DNA from: Cryobacterium arcticum
GTDB taxonomy: Bacteria; Actinomycetota; Actinomycetes; Actinomycetales; Microbacteriaceae
Direction of reading: 5' to 3'
DNA length: 64,000 nucleotides
NCBI RefSeq assembly: GCF_001679725.1
Contig: NZ_CP016282.1
Location: 2,418,001 to 2,482,000, forward strand
The notes under the pieces are model-generated. The model saw only the letters and a program-made list of their open reading frames with translations, did no database searches and was not told the origin of the DNA. Below, piece after piece: positions 36,124-45,466 of the stretch (position 1 is its first letter; every line of letters begins with the position of its first letter). The position numbers were made by a program, and so were the translations under genes.

Positions 36124-36462
36124 TCAGTTCTCGCGGGTGAGGCGGATGGTCCAGGTTTCGGGTCCGTTCTCGAGGTAGGAGATGAGGAACTCGCCGGGGC
36201 GACTGCTTTCAAGCTGGCCGAGCAGCGGCAGCGGGTTGTGCGAGGCGATCAGGTCGAGGGCGAAGCCGGGCTTGATGGCGCCGAGGGCCCCGAAGATGGT
36301 GGCGTGACGAATGGCGTGCGGGATGGTGCGGGAATCCAGGACGATCTTCTCTTCGTCTTCGTGACCGCAGGCGCAGGCGTGCGCTGCGGGAGCCCCAGCG
36401 GTGGCCTCGGCATCGACAGCGCCGGGGCGGCTGGAGGACAGGGTGATCGGTTCGGCGGTCAT
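36124..36462 (-). CDS. DUF2249 domain protein
   Basis: This 112 aa protein has a strong GAAGGAG ribosome site. The C-terminal ~75 residues match DUF2249 (LIASHNPLPLLGQLE … GPETWTIRL). The N-terminal part carries a CACGH segment. DUF2249 proteins are frequent beside denitrification and nitrate-reduction genes and near hemerythrin-like proteins. This one heads the nirK operon, 47 bases upstream of the NnrS-like gene. The activity is unknown. Confidence 0.87.
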   Translation of the reverse strand: MTAEPITLSSSRPGAVDAEATAGAPAAHACACGHEDEEKIVLDSRTIPHAIRHATIFGALGAIKPGFALDLIASHNPLPLLGQLESSRPGEFLISYLENGPETWTIRLTREN

Positions 36463-36479
36463 GGTTTTCTCCTTCGGCC

Positions 36480-36493
36480 GGGTCGAATGACCC
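36480..36493. promoter_or_regulatory. Dyad GGGTC-GAAT-GACCC upstream of DUF2249 gene
   Basis: This five-base-arm inverted repeat lies just upstream of the ribosome site of the nirK operon. It is a loose match to the GGTCA/TGACC half-sites seen before narK and narG. Confidence 0.4.
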
Positions 36494-36530
36494 TAGAGGG
36501 CCACTTTAGATGATCGGTATCCTTTTAATC

Positions 36531-36544
36531 GGGACGTTCGTCCC
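36531..36544. promoter_or_regulatory. Dyad GGGACG-TT-CGTCCC in the divergent nirK/Rieske promoter region
   Basis: A perfect six-base-arm inverted repeat lies between the divergent DUF2249 and Rieske genes. It is placed where a regulator could control both units. No known consensus is matched. Confidence 0.4.
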
Positions 36545-36585
36545 ATGAATCTCGGCCGGTTAGTTTCGGCGGAAATGAGGAGCAG

Positions 36586-36924
36586 GTGGCAACCAGGGTG
36601 TGCGCAGAATCCGAGCTGGAGCTCGGTGAAGCGATCAAGGTGATGGTTGACGGCGTGGCAGTGGCTCTGGTGAAGGACAGCGCCGGCAACTGCTTCGCCC
36701 TGGGTGACATGTGTTCACACGCCGACATCTCCCTCTCAGACGGCTTCGTCGAGGGCGACGACCTGGCGTGTTGGGCACACGGCGGCCGATTCGAACTCTC
36801 CACTGGACGCGCCCGCACCCTGCCGGCCTCCGAACCCGTCCCCGTCTACCCCCTCACCATCATCGACGGCGACGTCTACGTCGACGTGACCACCCAGGTG
36901 GACGTCTCCTCCTACGTGGGCTAA
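36586..36924 (+). CDS. Rieske-type [2Fe-2S] ferredoxin
   Basis: The GTG start at 36586 is set by GAGGAG six bases upstream. The 112 aa protein has the Rieske pair C-S-H (MCSHADISL) and C-W-A-H (DLACWAHGGRF) spaced as in ring-hydroxylating dioxygenase ferredoxins. It is an electron carrier; the partner is not evident in the window, although NirK and its membrane partner are encoded divergently. The last codons overlap the convergent regulator gene. Confidence 0.92.
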   Translation: MATRVCAESELELGEAIKVMVDGVAVALVKDSAGNCFALGDMCSHADISLSDGFVEGDDLACWAHGGRFELSTGRARTLPASEPVPVYPLTIIDGDVYVDVTTQVDVSSYVG

Positions 36925-37613
36925 TCCGTGGCGGGCAGGTGCACGAGGCAGAGTGTCGGCTGCACGAAGGGCTCCAGATGGATGCCCTCGGCGTCGTGCC
37001 CGAGGGAACTCGCCAGCCCCTTGATGAGACCGAGGTGTACCGAACAGACCACGTCGGGATTCGCTCGCGCTTCGACCCGGAATGGGCACGCGGTGAGTGC
37101 GATCGTGGTCTCGTCGGGCCGCAACTCAGGCTCGAAGCCGATCTCGGTCAGCACGCGTAGCAGCGGGGGCACGACGTTGACGACCGGTGCGTCGGTGGTG
37201 TCGGGGGCGTCAGGCGCCACGGCATCGGCCACGGCCGCGTACTGCGCCGACCAGCGCTCGCCGGCACGCACCGACCGGGCTCGGCCACCGTCCTCGTCTT
37301 CGCCAATGACGGCGGCGAGGGCCTGGGCGAGCTGCTGTTGGGCCGCTTCAAGCGGCAGCGGTGCCGCTACCGCGCTGAACAGCACCTGGGGTCGACCGCG
37401 CTGGCCGGCCCGGGCTACCTGGCGCTCCACGAGCCCGGCGGCCTCGAGCTGTTCCAGGTGAAAACGGGCGGTGGTGATGTGCAAGCCGAGGGCCTCGGCA
37501 ACGGCGCCCACGCCCAACGGTTCGGCGGACTCTGTGATCAGGGCGAGCGCTCGACGGCGCGGCTCACTGGCCAGGGCGGTATGCCGGGCATCGATCTGCG
37601 TGGTCGTAACCAT
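36921..37613 (-). CDS. ArsR-type HTH regulator with C-terminal Cys motif (SufR-like)
   Basis: This 230 aa protein has a winged helix at residues ~10-80 (GVGAVAEALGLHITTARFHL) and a C-terminal domain with Cys at TACPF, VVCSVH and TLCLVH. The spacing recalls the Fe-S-binding region of SufR-like repressors. It is paralogous to the regulator at 52502-53170. It lies between the Rieske gene (convergent, four-base overlap) and moaA. It probably senses redox state, NO or Fe-S status for the nitrite/nitrate genes; target and ligand are inferred. Confidence 0.82.
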   Translation of the reverse strand: MVTTTQIDARHTALASEPRRRALALITESAEPLGVGAVAEALGLHITTARFHLEQLEAAGLVERQVARAGQRGRPQVLFSAVAAPLPLEAAQQQLAQALAAVIGEDEDGGRARSVRAGERWSAQYAAVADAVAPDAPDTTDAPVVNVVPPLLRVLTEIGFEPELRPDETTIALTACPFRVEARANPDVVCSVHLGLIKGLASSLGHDAEGIHLEPFVQPTLCLVHLPATD

Positions 37614-37657
37614 GTTTTTACAGTAGCAGCGTGCGGTTAAACCGGCGCCAGTCGGGG

Positions 37658-38773
37658 TTAGCCGCCGATGTAGGACATCTCGATCTTCTTGGCGCCCGAG
37701 GAGCGCACCGCTCCGGTCTGGGCGCTCCGCAGCGCCGAGGCCTGGTCGGTGCGCCGCCGCCAGATGGATGCCATCGCATCGGAGAGCTGCTCATCCGTGC
37801 TCCCATCCCGCAGCAGGGCTCGCAGGTCGTGGCCCTCGCTGGCGAACAGGCAGGTGAACAGCTTGCCGTCGGTGGAGACCCGCGCGCGCGAGCAGGTATG
37901 GCAGAACGACTGGGTGACGCTGGAGATCAGGCCGATCTCGCCCTCGCCGTCGACGTAACGCCACCGCCGGCTGGTCTCGCCGGTGTAGTTGGGCGCGACT
38001 TCCTCCAGTGGCAGTTCGGCGTGGATGCGGCCCAGCACCTCGCTGGACGGCAGCACGGCATTCATGTTCCAGCCGTTGCTCGTGCCCACGTCCATGAACT
38101 CGATGAAGCGCAGAATGTAGGGCGTGCCCTTGAAATGCCGGGCCATGTTGACGATGTCGTGGTCGTTCTGGCCGCGCTTGACCACCATGTTGATCTTGAT
38201 CGGGCCGAGGCCCACGGCGTGCGCGGCGTCGAGGCCGGCCAGGATGCGCGCGACCGGGAAGTTGACGTCGTTCATGGCGCGGAAGGTGGTGTCGTCGAGC
38301 GAGTCAAGCGAGACCGTCACCCGCTTGAGGCCGGCGTCCTTGAGCGCCTGCGCCTTCATCGCCAGGGCCGAACCGTTGGTGGTGAGGGCGATGTCGACCG
38401 GGCGTCCGGCAGGGGTGCGTAGTTCAGCGAGCATCGCGATGAGTTCTTCGAGGCCCTTGCGCAGCAGCGGTTCGCCCCCGGTGAGCCGGATCTTCTCCAC
38501 CCCGTGCGCCACCGAGATGCGGGCCAGACGGGTCATCTCCTCGAAGGAGAGCATCTCGTCGCGCGGCATGAACGCGAAGTCCTTGCCGAAGACCTCCTTG
38601 GGCATGCAGTACACGCAGCGGAAGTTGCACCGGTCGGTCACCGAGAGCCGGAGATCGTGCAGCGGCCGGTTGAGGGTGTCGACGAGCCGGGCCTCCCACG
38701 TCGGGGCAGGTCCGACCGGCACAGCATCGGCCAGAGGCTCGATGGAGTGCACGGGGATCAGAGCGCCGGACAT
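37658..38773 (-). CDS. moaA: GTP 3',8-cyclase MoaA
   Basis: This 371 aa radical-SAM protein has the N-terminal cluster motif CNFRCVYC (C49, C53, C56) and a GGEP motif ([12 protein letters not shown]). A C-terminal second-cluster Cys set lies around [19 protein letters not shown], and the essential C-terminal Gly-Gly (SYIGG) is present. It makes the first molybdopterin intermediate from GTP, needed for the molybdenum cofactor of NarG encoded nearby. The other moa/moe genes are not in the window. Confidence 0.97.
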   Translation of the reverse strand: MSGALIPVHSIEPLADAVPVGPAPTWEARLVDTLNRPLHDLRLSVTDRCNFRCVYCMPKEVFGKDFAFMPRDEMLSFEEMTRLARISVAHGVEKIRLTGGEPLLRKGLEELIAMLAELRTPAGRPVDIALTTNGSALAMKAQALKDAGLKRVTVSLDSLDDTTFRAMNDVNFPVARILAGLDAAHAVGLGPIKINMVVKRGQNDHDIVNMARHFKGTPYILRFIEFMDVGTSNGWNMNAVLPSSEVLGRIHAELPLEEVAPNYTGETSRRWRYVDGEGEIGLISSVTQSFCHTCSRARVSTDGKLFTCLFASEGHDLRALLRDGSTDEQLSDAMASIWRRRTDQASALRSAQTGAVRSSGAKKIEMSYIGG

Positions 38774-38898
38774 ACACCGACCCTAACCCCGAACTGTTCG
38801 GGCTCGCCCCTACGGCCACTCCCACCGCTTCGCAGGCCGGGCGTATCGGTCGTCAATCATTTTTCACGGTGTTCGCTCGTTGTCGGGTTCTCCGGCGG

Positions 38899-38913
38899 CG
38901 GTCAGGCTGACCG
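38899..38913. promoter_or_regulatory. Perfect dyad CGGTCAG-G-CTGACCG upstream of narK
   Basis: This 15-base palindrome lies 53 bases before the narK start. The same half-sites (ACGGTCAG and CTGACCGT) occur upstream of narG at 52454-52489. It is a candidate operator shared by nitrate genes. Confidence 0.6.
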
Positions 38914-38965
38914 TGGGCACACCATCTGGGCGCGCTTTCACATCCAACGGAAACCAGGAGCTCGC

Positions 38966-40288
38966 ATGTCAGTCGCTTCCACCGCCGCCAGCAGCCGTCT
39001 CGAACCGGACCTGTCCAACTGGGACCCGGAGAACGAAGAGACCTGGGATTCCAAGCTCGCCTGGCGAACACTGTGGATCACCACATTCAGCCTCACCCTC
39101 GCGTTCGCCTCCTGGTACCTGGTGAGCGCGATCGCGCCTCGGCTCAACGACATCGGCTATTCGCTCTCATCGAGCCAGCTGTACTGGCTGGTGGCGCTGC
39201 CCGGCCTGGCAGCCGGACTCCTGCGCCTGGTGTTCATGTTCCTTCCGCCCATCATGGGAACCCGCAATCTGGTGGCGATGTCGTCCGGGCTGCTGATCCT
39301 GCCGATGCTCGGTTGGACCCTCGCCGTGCGCGACACGTCGACCCCGTTCTGGATTCTTCTCTGCCTGTCATTTTCGGCCGGCATCGGCGGCGGCGCGTTC
39401 TCCGGCCTGATGGCGTCCACCAGCTACTTCTTTCCCAAGCGCCTCGCCGGCACGGCGCTCGGCCTGCAGGCGGGCCTGGGCAACTTCGGTATCGGATTGA
39501 TCCAACTGCTGCTGCCCTGGGTGGTGGGCTTCGGCCTGCTCGGCACGGCCGCGCTGACCCCGCAGTCGAGTGCCAACGGGGAACTCGTATGGCTGCACAA
39601 CGGTGGGCTGGTGCTCATCCCCTGGGCCGTGCTCGCCATGGTGCTCTCGATTCTGTACCTGCGCCGGGTGCCGATCACGGCCAATTTCGCCCAGCAGATC
39701 GACATCTTCCGGGTCAAGCACACCTGGATCATGACCGCCATCTACCTGATGAGCTTCGGCGCCTACAGCGGCCTGGCTGCCCAGATGGGCCTGATCATCC
39801 TCAACGTCTACGGTGACTTCCCGGATGCACCCAACCCGCTGGCGTTCGCATTCATCGGCCCCGTGGTGGGCGCCGCCGTGCGCGCCGCGTGCGGCCCGTT
39901 CTGCGACAAATTCGGTGGGGCAATCTTCACCTTCGTCGGCGGCGCCGGCATGGTGGTGGGCACCATCCTCACGTCCTTCTTCCTCACCCCGTCCACTGTC
40001 GGCGAGTTCTGGGGCTTCCTCACCGGCATGCTGATCATCTTCTTCTTCGCCGGCCTGGCCAACGGTGGCACTTTCAAGCAGATGCCGATGATCTTCCCCA
40101 AGCGTCAGGCCGGCGGCGCCATCGCCTGGACCTCGGCGATCGCGGCGTTCGGTCCGTTCATCGTGGGCATCGCGCTCACGGCGATCAGCCCCACGGCGTT
40201 CTTCATCGGTTGCGCCGTGTTCTGCGTCTTCTGCACGGTGTTGGCGTGGGTCTACTACGCGCGTCCCAACGCCCCCTACCCCGGCTAG
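38966..40288 (+). CDS. narK: Nitrate/nitrite MFS transporter NarK
   Basis: The start MSVASTAASS at 38966 has CAGGAG upstream; the protein is 440 aa with about twelve helices. Two nitrate-signature-like Gly-rich stretches (GLQAGLGNFGIG and FAGLANGGTFKQMP) and Arg residues in helices are typical of the NarK/NNP family. It imports nitrate and/or exchanges nitrite, feeding the NarGHI, NirBD and NirK enzymes of the cluster. Confidence 0.95.
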   Translation: MSVASTAASSRLEPDLSNWDPENEETWDSKLAWRTLWITTFSLTLAFASWYLVSAIAPRLNDIGYSLSSSQLYWLVALPGLAAGLLRLVFMFLPPIMGTRNLVAMSSGLLILPMLGWTLAVRDTSTPFWILLCLSFSAGIGGGAFSGLMASTSYFFPKRLAGTALGLQAGLGNFGIGLIQLLLPWVVGFGLLGTAALTPQSSANGELVWLHNGGLVLIPWAVLAMVLSILYLRRVPITANFAQQIDIFRVKHTWIMTAIYLMSFGAYSGLAAQMGLIILNVYGDFPDAPNPLAFAFIGPVVGAAVRAACGPFCDKFGGAIFTFVGGAGMVVGTILTSFFLTPSTVGEFWGFLTGMLIIFFFAGLANGGTFKQMPMIFPKRQAGGAIAWTSAIAAFGPFIVGIALTAISPTAFFIGCAVFCVFCTVLAWVYYARPNAPYPG

Positions 40289-40344
40289 CGCAACGACGGT
40301 CGGCCCGTACCGTGGTGCCACCCGCTCCCCCGCGGGTGGCGGAG

Positions 40345-41085
40345 TCACCCGGCGGCGGCGCTGATGTAGCGGTCGAGGACGACGCCCACGAGATTGGCGG
40401 GAGGTTCCTCACCATCTACGAGGAGGGGCTCGCTGACGATGTCGGCGCCCGCCCGTCGGGCCATGGCCGCGAAAGTGCCAGGGGCGAGGAGGTAGTTGGC
40501 GACAACCACACGCGCCCCGGGAAATTCGGAGCGGGAATCGGCGACAGCCTCCGGTAGGCGGGGTTCCGCAGCGGTGATGAAGGCGACCGTGACCGCACGA
40601 TCCAGCAGCGCCGAGAGCTGCGCACCCGCGGCGTGGCAATCCGCCACGGCGTTCGCGTCGCTGGACCCGGCTGCGGCGAGAATCACCCTGTCCCCGTCGC
40701 GGAGACCGCATTCGGCGAGGCGGCGGGCCACAATAGCCGTGATCCGGGTATCGGGTCCGAGGGCGGCCGTCACGGTGACCCGGCGCGGCGCGGCGTCTGC
40801 CACGGCGTTCGCGAGGTCGAATCGCACGTGGTAGCCGGCGGAGATCAGGAGCGGCACGATGACCGTGTCTCGCCCGGGCTCGGCTTCGGCGAGGCACTGC
40901 GGCACATCCGGCTGCTGCACGTCAACGAATCCGCCCACCACCAGGGTCTCGGGTCTCGCGGCGGCCAGTTCGCGAGTCGCCGCGGAAACCAGCTGGAGCA
41001 CGGCGCGCTGAGCGACGGGGTCTCGGGAGCCGTGCGAGGCGAGCAGAAGGAGCGGGGTGACCCGCACAGCCGATTCGGCAGCCAT
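40345..41085 (-). CDS. Sirohydrochlorin chelatase (CbiX/SirB-like)
   Basis: The ATG at 41085 shares one base with the nirD stop; the protein is 246 aa. Two tandem CbiX-like halves carry the metal-site patterns LLLASHGSRDPVAQ and PLLISAGYHVRFDL. It inserts Fe2+ into sirohydrochlorin to finish siroheme, the cofactor of NirB. Together with the divergent cobA it completes siroheme supply, leaving only the dehydrogenase step uncertain. Confidence 0.88.
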   Translation of the reverse strand: MAAESAVRVTPLLLLASHGSRDPVAQRAVLQLVSAATRELAAARPETLVVGGFVDVQQPDVPQCLAEAEPGRDTVIVPLLISAGYHVRFDLANAVADAAPRRVTVTAALGPDTRITAIVARRLAECGLRDGDRVILAAAGSSDANAVADCHAAGAQLSALLDRAVTVAFITAAEPRLPEAVADSRSEFPGARVVVANYLLAPGTFAAMARRAGADIVSEPLLVDGEEPPANLVGVVLDRYISAAAG

Positions 41086-41486
41086 CAGGCTGCGGCGTGC
41101 GCCGGCGCTTCCGAAACGAGACGCACCCGCACCCGCACGGAGCCAGCCTCGACACTGGTCTCGAACGTGCGCAGGCTCAGGTCGGGCGAGTTGAGGCATT
41201 CCCCGGTAGCGAGGTCGTACACCTGCTTGTGCAGCGGTGAGGTCAGCGTCACCCGATCGCCGCGCGACCCGACGATGCCCCGGCACATCACGTACGAGCC
41301 CGTGGCGGGGTCCTCGTTGGAGACGGCGTACACGGTTCCGTCGGGCATCCGCACCAGGGCGAGCTGCTCGCCGTCGACGATCGCGGCTTCTGCCCACAGC
41401 GGTTCGAGCTGAGAGAGCGCGCAGACCTCTACCCAGCCGGCGCCGGCCTCGGTGCTCAGCGTGGTCGTGTCGTGTGTGGTGAACAT
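41085..41486 (-). CDS. nirD: Nitrite reductase (NADH) small subunit NirD
   Basis: This 133 aa protein has the Rieske-like fold without the cluster Cys/His pairs, as normal for NirD (VEVCALSQLEPLWAEAA, GSYVMCRGIVGSRGDRVTLT, HKQVYDLATGECL). It partners NirB, which is encoded divergently 205 bases away; nirB and nirD are usually adjacent on one strand. It is cotranscribed with the chelatase gene. Confidence 0.93.
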   Translation of the reverse strand: MFTTHDTTTLSTEAGAGWVEVCALSQLEPLWAEAAIVDGEQLALVRMPDGTVYAVSNEDPATGSYVMCRGIVGSRGDRVTLTSPLHKQVYDLATGECLNSPDLSLRTFETSVEAGSVRVRVRLVSEAPAHAAA

Positions 41487-41691
41487 GATGCCCTTCGATT
41501 CCGGCGCCGGGCCGGTGGATGCGTGCGGCGCCCCTTCAGGTTACCCACGCACCAGGCGCCTGGCTCGGGACCTACGACCCTTATATGGCGCGCGCGCGTA
41601 TGACTTACTGGAGAGACGCCATGAGGTCGGCCTGGTGGCGGGTTTACGCCATCGGGGTTCCGCGGCCTGATCCACTCCGAGAGGTGCCGCG

Positions 41692-44343
41692 ATGACACTG
41701 AACACCCCCCAGCAATCCCGCCGCGTGCTCGTGATCGGCGGCGGCCCCGCCGCCCACCGGTTCGCCGAGGCGATGGATGCCCGCGCCCGCGCCGCCGGCG
41801 ACGGCGTTCGCCCGATCGACGTCACCGTCATCGGCGAAGAGGTGCACCTCCCCTACGACCGGGTCTCCCTCTCACACCGACTCGGCGGCCCCGAAGACCT
41901 CACGCTGGGCGAGCCGGCCTTCTGGCAGTCCGAGCACGTGCACTACCGTGGCGGCAGCCGCGTCACCGCCGTCGACCCCGCGGCCCAGACCGTGACCCTC
42001 GACGCCGGCGACGTGCTCGGCTACGACGACCTGGTCTTCGCCACCGGGTCCAGCGCGTTCGTGCCGCCGGTGCCCGGCGCCGACAGCGGTGTGGTATATC
42101 GCACCATCGAAGACGTGGACTTCCTGGTCAGTGAGACCGCCCGCCTGAAGGCGAAGTTCGGCCGACCCGCTAACGTCACCGTGATCGGCGGTGGGCTGCT
42201 CGGCCTCGAGGCCGCCGGCGGCGTGCAGCGTCTCGGCGCGAACACCACCATCGTGGACGGCGCCACCTGGCTGATGCCCACGCAGCTGGACCAGGGTGCC
42301 GGAATGGCCCTCGGCCGTCTCATCGACGCGCAGGGCATCCAGCTGGAACTGGGCCACCGCCCGACCGAGATCCTCGTCGCCGAGACCGGGCAGGTTCTCG
42401 GCCTCACCCTCGACGACGATCGCCAGATCAACGCCGACCTGATCGTCTGGTCCATCGGCATCCGTGCCCGCGACGAACTGGCCCGCGCGGCAGGCCTGGA
42501 AATCGGCCCGCGCGGCGGCATCGTGATCGGTGACGACTGCGCCAGCTCGGTGCCCGGCATCTGGGCGATCGGCGAGGTCGCCAGCGTCGATGGGCGCTGC
42601 ATCGGCCTGGTCGCACCGGCCAACGCCATGGCCGAGGTCGTCGCCGACCGCCTGAACGGCGGCGAAGCCGTGTTCCCCGGCATCGACGACGCCACCAAAC
42701 TCAAGCTCTCCGGAGTGGAGGTGGCCAGCTTCGGTGACGCCTTCGGCACCGGTGAGCGCGCCCTCGAGGTGGTCTACGCCGACCCCGCCCGCGGCCTGTA
42801 CCAAAAGGTCGTCGTCTCCCACGATGCCAAGACGCTGCTCGGCGGCATCTTCGTCGGTGACGCGTCACCGTATCTGTCACTGCGCCCGCTGCTCGGTCGG
42901 GAACTGCCCACCGAACCCGGCGCGTACCTCTCCGCGTCCGGCGCCGAACTCCCCTCCAGCTCGGACATGCCCGATGACGCCCAGCTCTGTTCCTGCAACG
43001 ACGTCTCCTTCGGAACCGTGCGCGCCGCCATCCGCGGTGACCACGGCGACCCCGTCACCGAGCTCGGCGCCCTCAAGGCCTGCACCCGGGCCGGCACCCA
43101 GTGCGGCTCGTGCGTGCCGCTGCTCAAGAAGGTGCTCGAAACCGAGCTGCTCGCCGCGGGCCTCGAGATCTCGAAGGCACTCTGCGAGCACATCTCGATC
43201 AGCCGCAGCGAACTGTTCGAGTCGGTGCGAGTGCTACAGCTGAGCTCGTTCGACCAGATCATGGAACGCTTCGGCACCGGCCTCGGCTGCGACGTCTGCA
43301 AGCCCACCATCGCCTCCATCCTGGCGTCGCAGTCCTCCGCCTACATCCTGGATGCCGGCCGGGGCGGGCTGCAGGACACCAACGACCGGGCCCTCGGCAA
43401 CATGCAGAAGGACGGCAGCTACTCGGTGGTGCCCCGCATCCCCGCCGGTGAGATCACCCCGGAAAAGCTCATCGTGATCGGCCAGGTCGCCGCCGAATTC
43501 AACCTGTACACCAAGATCACCGGCGCCCAGCGCATCGGCCTCTTCGGTGCCCGGCTCGACCAACTGCCCGACATCTGGCGCGCCCTCGTGGACGCCGGCT
43601 TCGAATCCGGGCAGGCCTACGGCAAGAGCCTGCGCACCGCGAAGTCGTGCATCGGGTCGACCTGGTGCCGCTTCGGCGTGCAGGACTCCGTGGCCCTGGC
43701 CATCATGCTGGAGAACCGCTACCGCGGGCTGCGCTCGCCGCACAAGTTCAAGATCGGTGTCTCCGGCTGCGCCCGCGAGTGCGCCGAAGCCCGCGGCAAG
43801 GACATCGGCGTGATCGCCACCGAACTCGGCTGGAACCTCTACGTCGGCGGCAACGGCGGCTTCCAGCCGGTGCACGCCGTGCTGCTGGCCAAGGACCTCG
43901 ACGAGGCCACCCTGGTGCAATACATCGACCGCTACCTGATGTACTACATCCGCACCGCCGACCGTGTGCAGCGCACCGCTCGCTGGCAGGAAGACCTCGA
44001 GGGCGGCATCGATCACGTGCACGACGTGGTCGTGAACGACTCCCTGGGCATCGCCGCCGACCTCGAGGCAGCCATGGCCGCCCACGTCGACGTGTACGAA
44101 GACGAGTGGGCGGCCACGCTGGCCGACCCGGAGCGGCTGCGCCGTTTCCGTCCGTTCGTCAACTCCGATGCACCCGACCCGTCTCTCCTGCAGGTCATCG
44201 AGCGCGACCAGCCGCGCCCGGCCCGGCCGGACGAGCGTGACCACGCGACCATTGCCGGGTCGATCCGGCGCACCGGCCGCCGTATTCCGGTGAGCATCGA
44301 CGGCGTCGACCTTTCCCGCATTCCGTCGACCGGCGCGGAGTAG
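41692..44343 (+). CDS. nirB: Nitrite reductase (NADH) large subunit NirB
   Basis: This 883 aa protein has an N-terminal FAD/NAD(P) reductase (VLVIGGGPAAHRF, VTVIGGGLLGLEAAGG), a BFD-like [2Fe-2S] domain (LCSCNDVSFG … CTRAGTQCGSC) and a C-terminal siroheme/[4Fe-4S] catalytic domain (KSCIGSTWCRFG and SGCARECAEA supply the four Cys). It carries out six-electron reduction of nitrite to ammonium in the cytoplasm. cobA follows after three bases. Motifs and length are normal. Confidence 0.97.
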   Translation: MTLNTPQQSRRVLVIGGGPAAHRFAEAMDARARAAGDGVRPIDVTVIGEEVHLPYDRVSLSHRLGGPEDLTLGEPAFWQSEHVHYRGGSRVTAVDPAAQTVTLDAGDVLGYDDLVFATGSSAFVPPVPGADSGVVYRTIEDVDFLVSETARLKAKFGRPANVTVIGGGLLGLEAAGGVQRLGANTTIVDGATWLMPTQLDQGAGMALGRLIDAQGIQLELGHRPTEILVAETGQVLGLTLDDDRQINADLIVWSIGIRARDELARAAGLEIGPRGGIVIGDDCASSVPGIWAIGEVASVDGRCIGLVAPANAMAEVVADRLNGGEAVFPGIDDATKLKLSGVEVASFGDAFGTGERALEVVYADPARGLYQKVVVSHDAKTLLGGIFVGDASPYLSLRPLLGRELPTEPGAYLSASGAELPSSSDMPDDAQLCSCNDVSFGTVRAAIRGDHGDPVTELGALKACTRAGTQCGSCVPLLKKVLETELLAAGLEISKALCEHISISRSELFESVRVLQLSSFDQIMERFGTGLGCDVCKPTIASILASQSSAYILDAGRGGLQDTNDRALGNMQKDGSYSVVPRIPAGEITPEKLIVIGQVAAEFNLYTKITGAQRIGLFGARLDQLPDIWRALVDAGFESGQAYGKSLRTAKSCIGSTWCRFGVQDSVALAIMLENRYRGLRSPHKFKIGVSGCARECAEARGKDIGVIATELGWNLYVGGNGGFQPVHAVLLAKDLDEATLVQYIDRYLMYYIRTADRVQRTARWQEDLEGGIDHVHDVVVNDSLGIAADLEAAMAAHVDVYEDEWAATLADPERLRRFRPFVNSDAPDPSLLQVIERDQPRPARPDERDHATIAGSIRRTGRRIPVSIDGVDLSRIPSTGAE

Positions 44344-44346
44344 CCC

Positions 44347-45438
44347 GTGGACCTCGGTCTCGATTACACGGGCAAGCGAGTGCTCGTGGTGGGCGGCGCC
44401 CAGGCGGCCCGGCGCGTTCTCGCGCGCTACCTGGCCTCGGGCGCACACGTCTACCACCTGACCGGGCCCGGCCCCGTGTTGGTGGGGCGCCCCGTATCCG
44501 GGGTCAGCACCCCCGCTTTTCCCCGGTCCACGGGTGCGTGGAACGCGCTCATCGCCGCCGTTGACCTGGTAGCCGTCGTGCAGGCCTCGCCGGACATCGA
44601 TGCCCACATCGTCGCGGCATGCGCCCGGCACCGCACCTGGCTCACCCGGGAGGCCGCCGCGTCGACCGCACCGGTCGGGTCGGTCACTCTCGTCGGCGGC
44701 GGCCCCGGCCTCGAGAGCCTGCTCACGGTCGGCGCCATGACCGCTCTGCACACCGCCGACGTTGTCTTCTATGACCGGCTTGGTCCCACCGACCGGCTCG
44801 CCCGGTGGGCTCCGGGGGCAGAACTCGTCGACGTCGGCAAAGCACCGGGGCACCACGCGATCCCGCAACGTGACGCCGAACGGATGATGGTGTCCGCCGC
44901 CCTTGCCGGGCGCACCGTTGTGCGGCTCAAGGGCGGTGACCCGTTCGTGTTCGGCCGGGGCGGCGAAGAAGTGCTCGCCTGCCGTGCCGCCGGCGTGCCG
45001 GTGAGCGTGATCTCTGGAGTGACGAGCGCCATCGCCGTGCCCGGGGCCGCCGGTATCCCGGTGACGCATCGCGAGGTCAGCCGGTCCTTCACCGTGATCT
45101 CCGGACATGCCCCGATCACCGACACGGAACTGACGCATCTCATCGGCCTGGACGGCACAATCGTGGTCCTGATGGGCATCGGTACCCTGTTGCAGATGAT
45201 CGCCGGGCTGAACCGGCTCGGCATGCGGGCCGACATGCCCGTGGCCATCGTGGAGCGCGGCTTCGCGCACGACCAGCGCTCGACCTTCGGCCGACTCGAC
45301 ACCATAACCGCGCTCGCGACCGGTGCCGGCGTGCGCTCCCCCGCCGTCGTGGTGATCGGCGAGGTCGTCGCCCTGGCCGCTCGCGGCGATGCCGACGCGT
45401 CCGACCTCCTGTATGAGGCGTCGGAGCTGGCCGGCTGA
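44347..45438 (+). CDS. cobA: Uroporphyrinogen-III C-methyltransferase with short SirC-like N-domain
   Basis: The GTG start lies three bases after the nirB stop; the protein is 363 aa. Residues ~110-350 are the SUMT domain (VTLVGGGPGLESLLTVGA, VVRLKGGDPFVFGRGGEE, VISGVTSAIAVPGAAGIPVT). The first ~105 residues resemble the Rossmann part of the CysG/SirC dehydrogenase-ferrochelatase (RVLVVGGAQAARRVLARYL), but are only about half the usual length. It makes precorrin-2 for siroheme; whether the short N-domain still oxidises precorrin-2 is doubtful. Confidence 0.92.
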   Translation: MDLGLDYTGKRVLVVGGAQAARRVLARYLASGAHVYHLTGPGPVLVGRPVSGVSTPAFPRSTGAWNALIAAVDLVAVVQASPDIDAHIVAACARHRTWLTREAAASTAPVGSVTLVGGGPGLESLLTVGAMTALHTADVVFYDRLGPTDRLARWAPGAELVDVGKAPGHHAIPQRDAERMMVSAALAGRTVVRLKGGDPFVFGRGGEEVLACRAAGVPVSVISGVTSAIAVPGAAGIPVTHREVSRSFTVISGHAPITDTELTHLIGLDGTIVVLMGIGTLLQMIAGLNRLGMRADMPVAIVERGFAHDQRSTFGRLDTITALATGAGVRSPAVVVIGEVVALAARGDADASDLLYEASELAG

Positions 45439-45466
45439 GAAGCTCGACCAGCTCCGCGCCGGGCGG

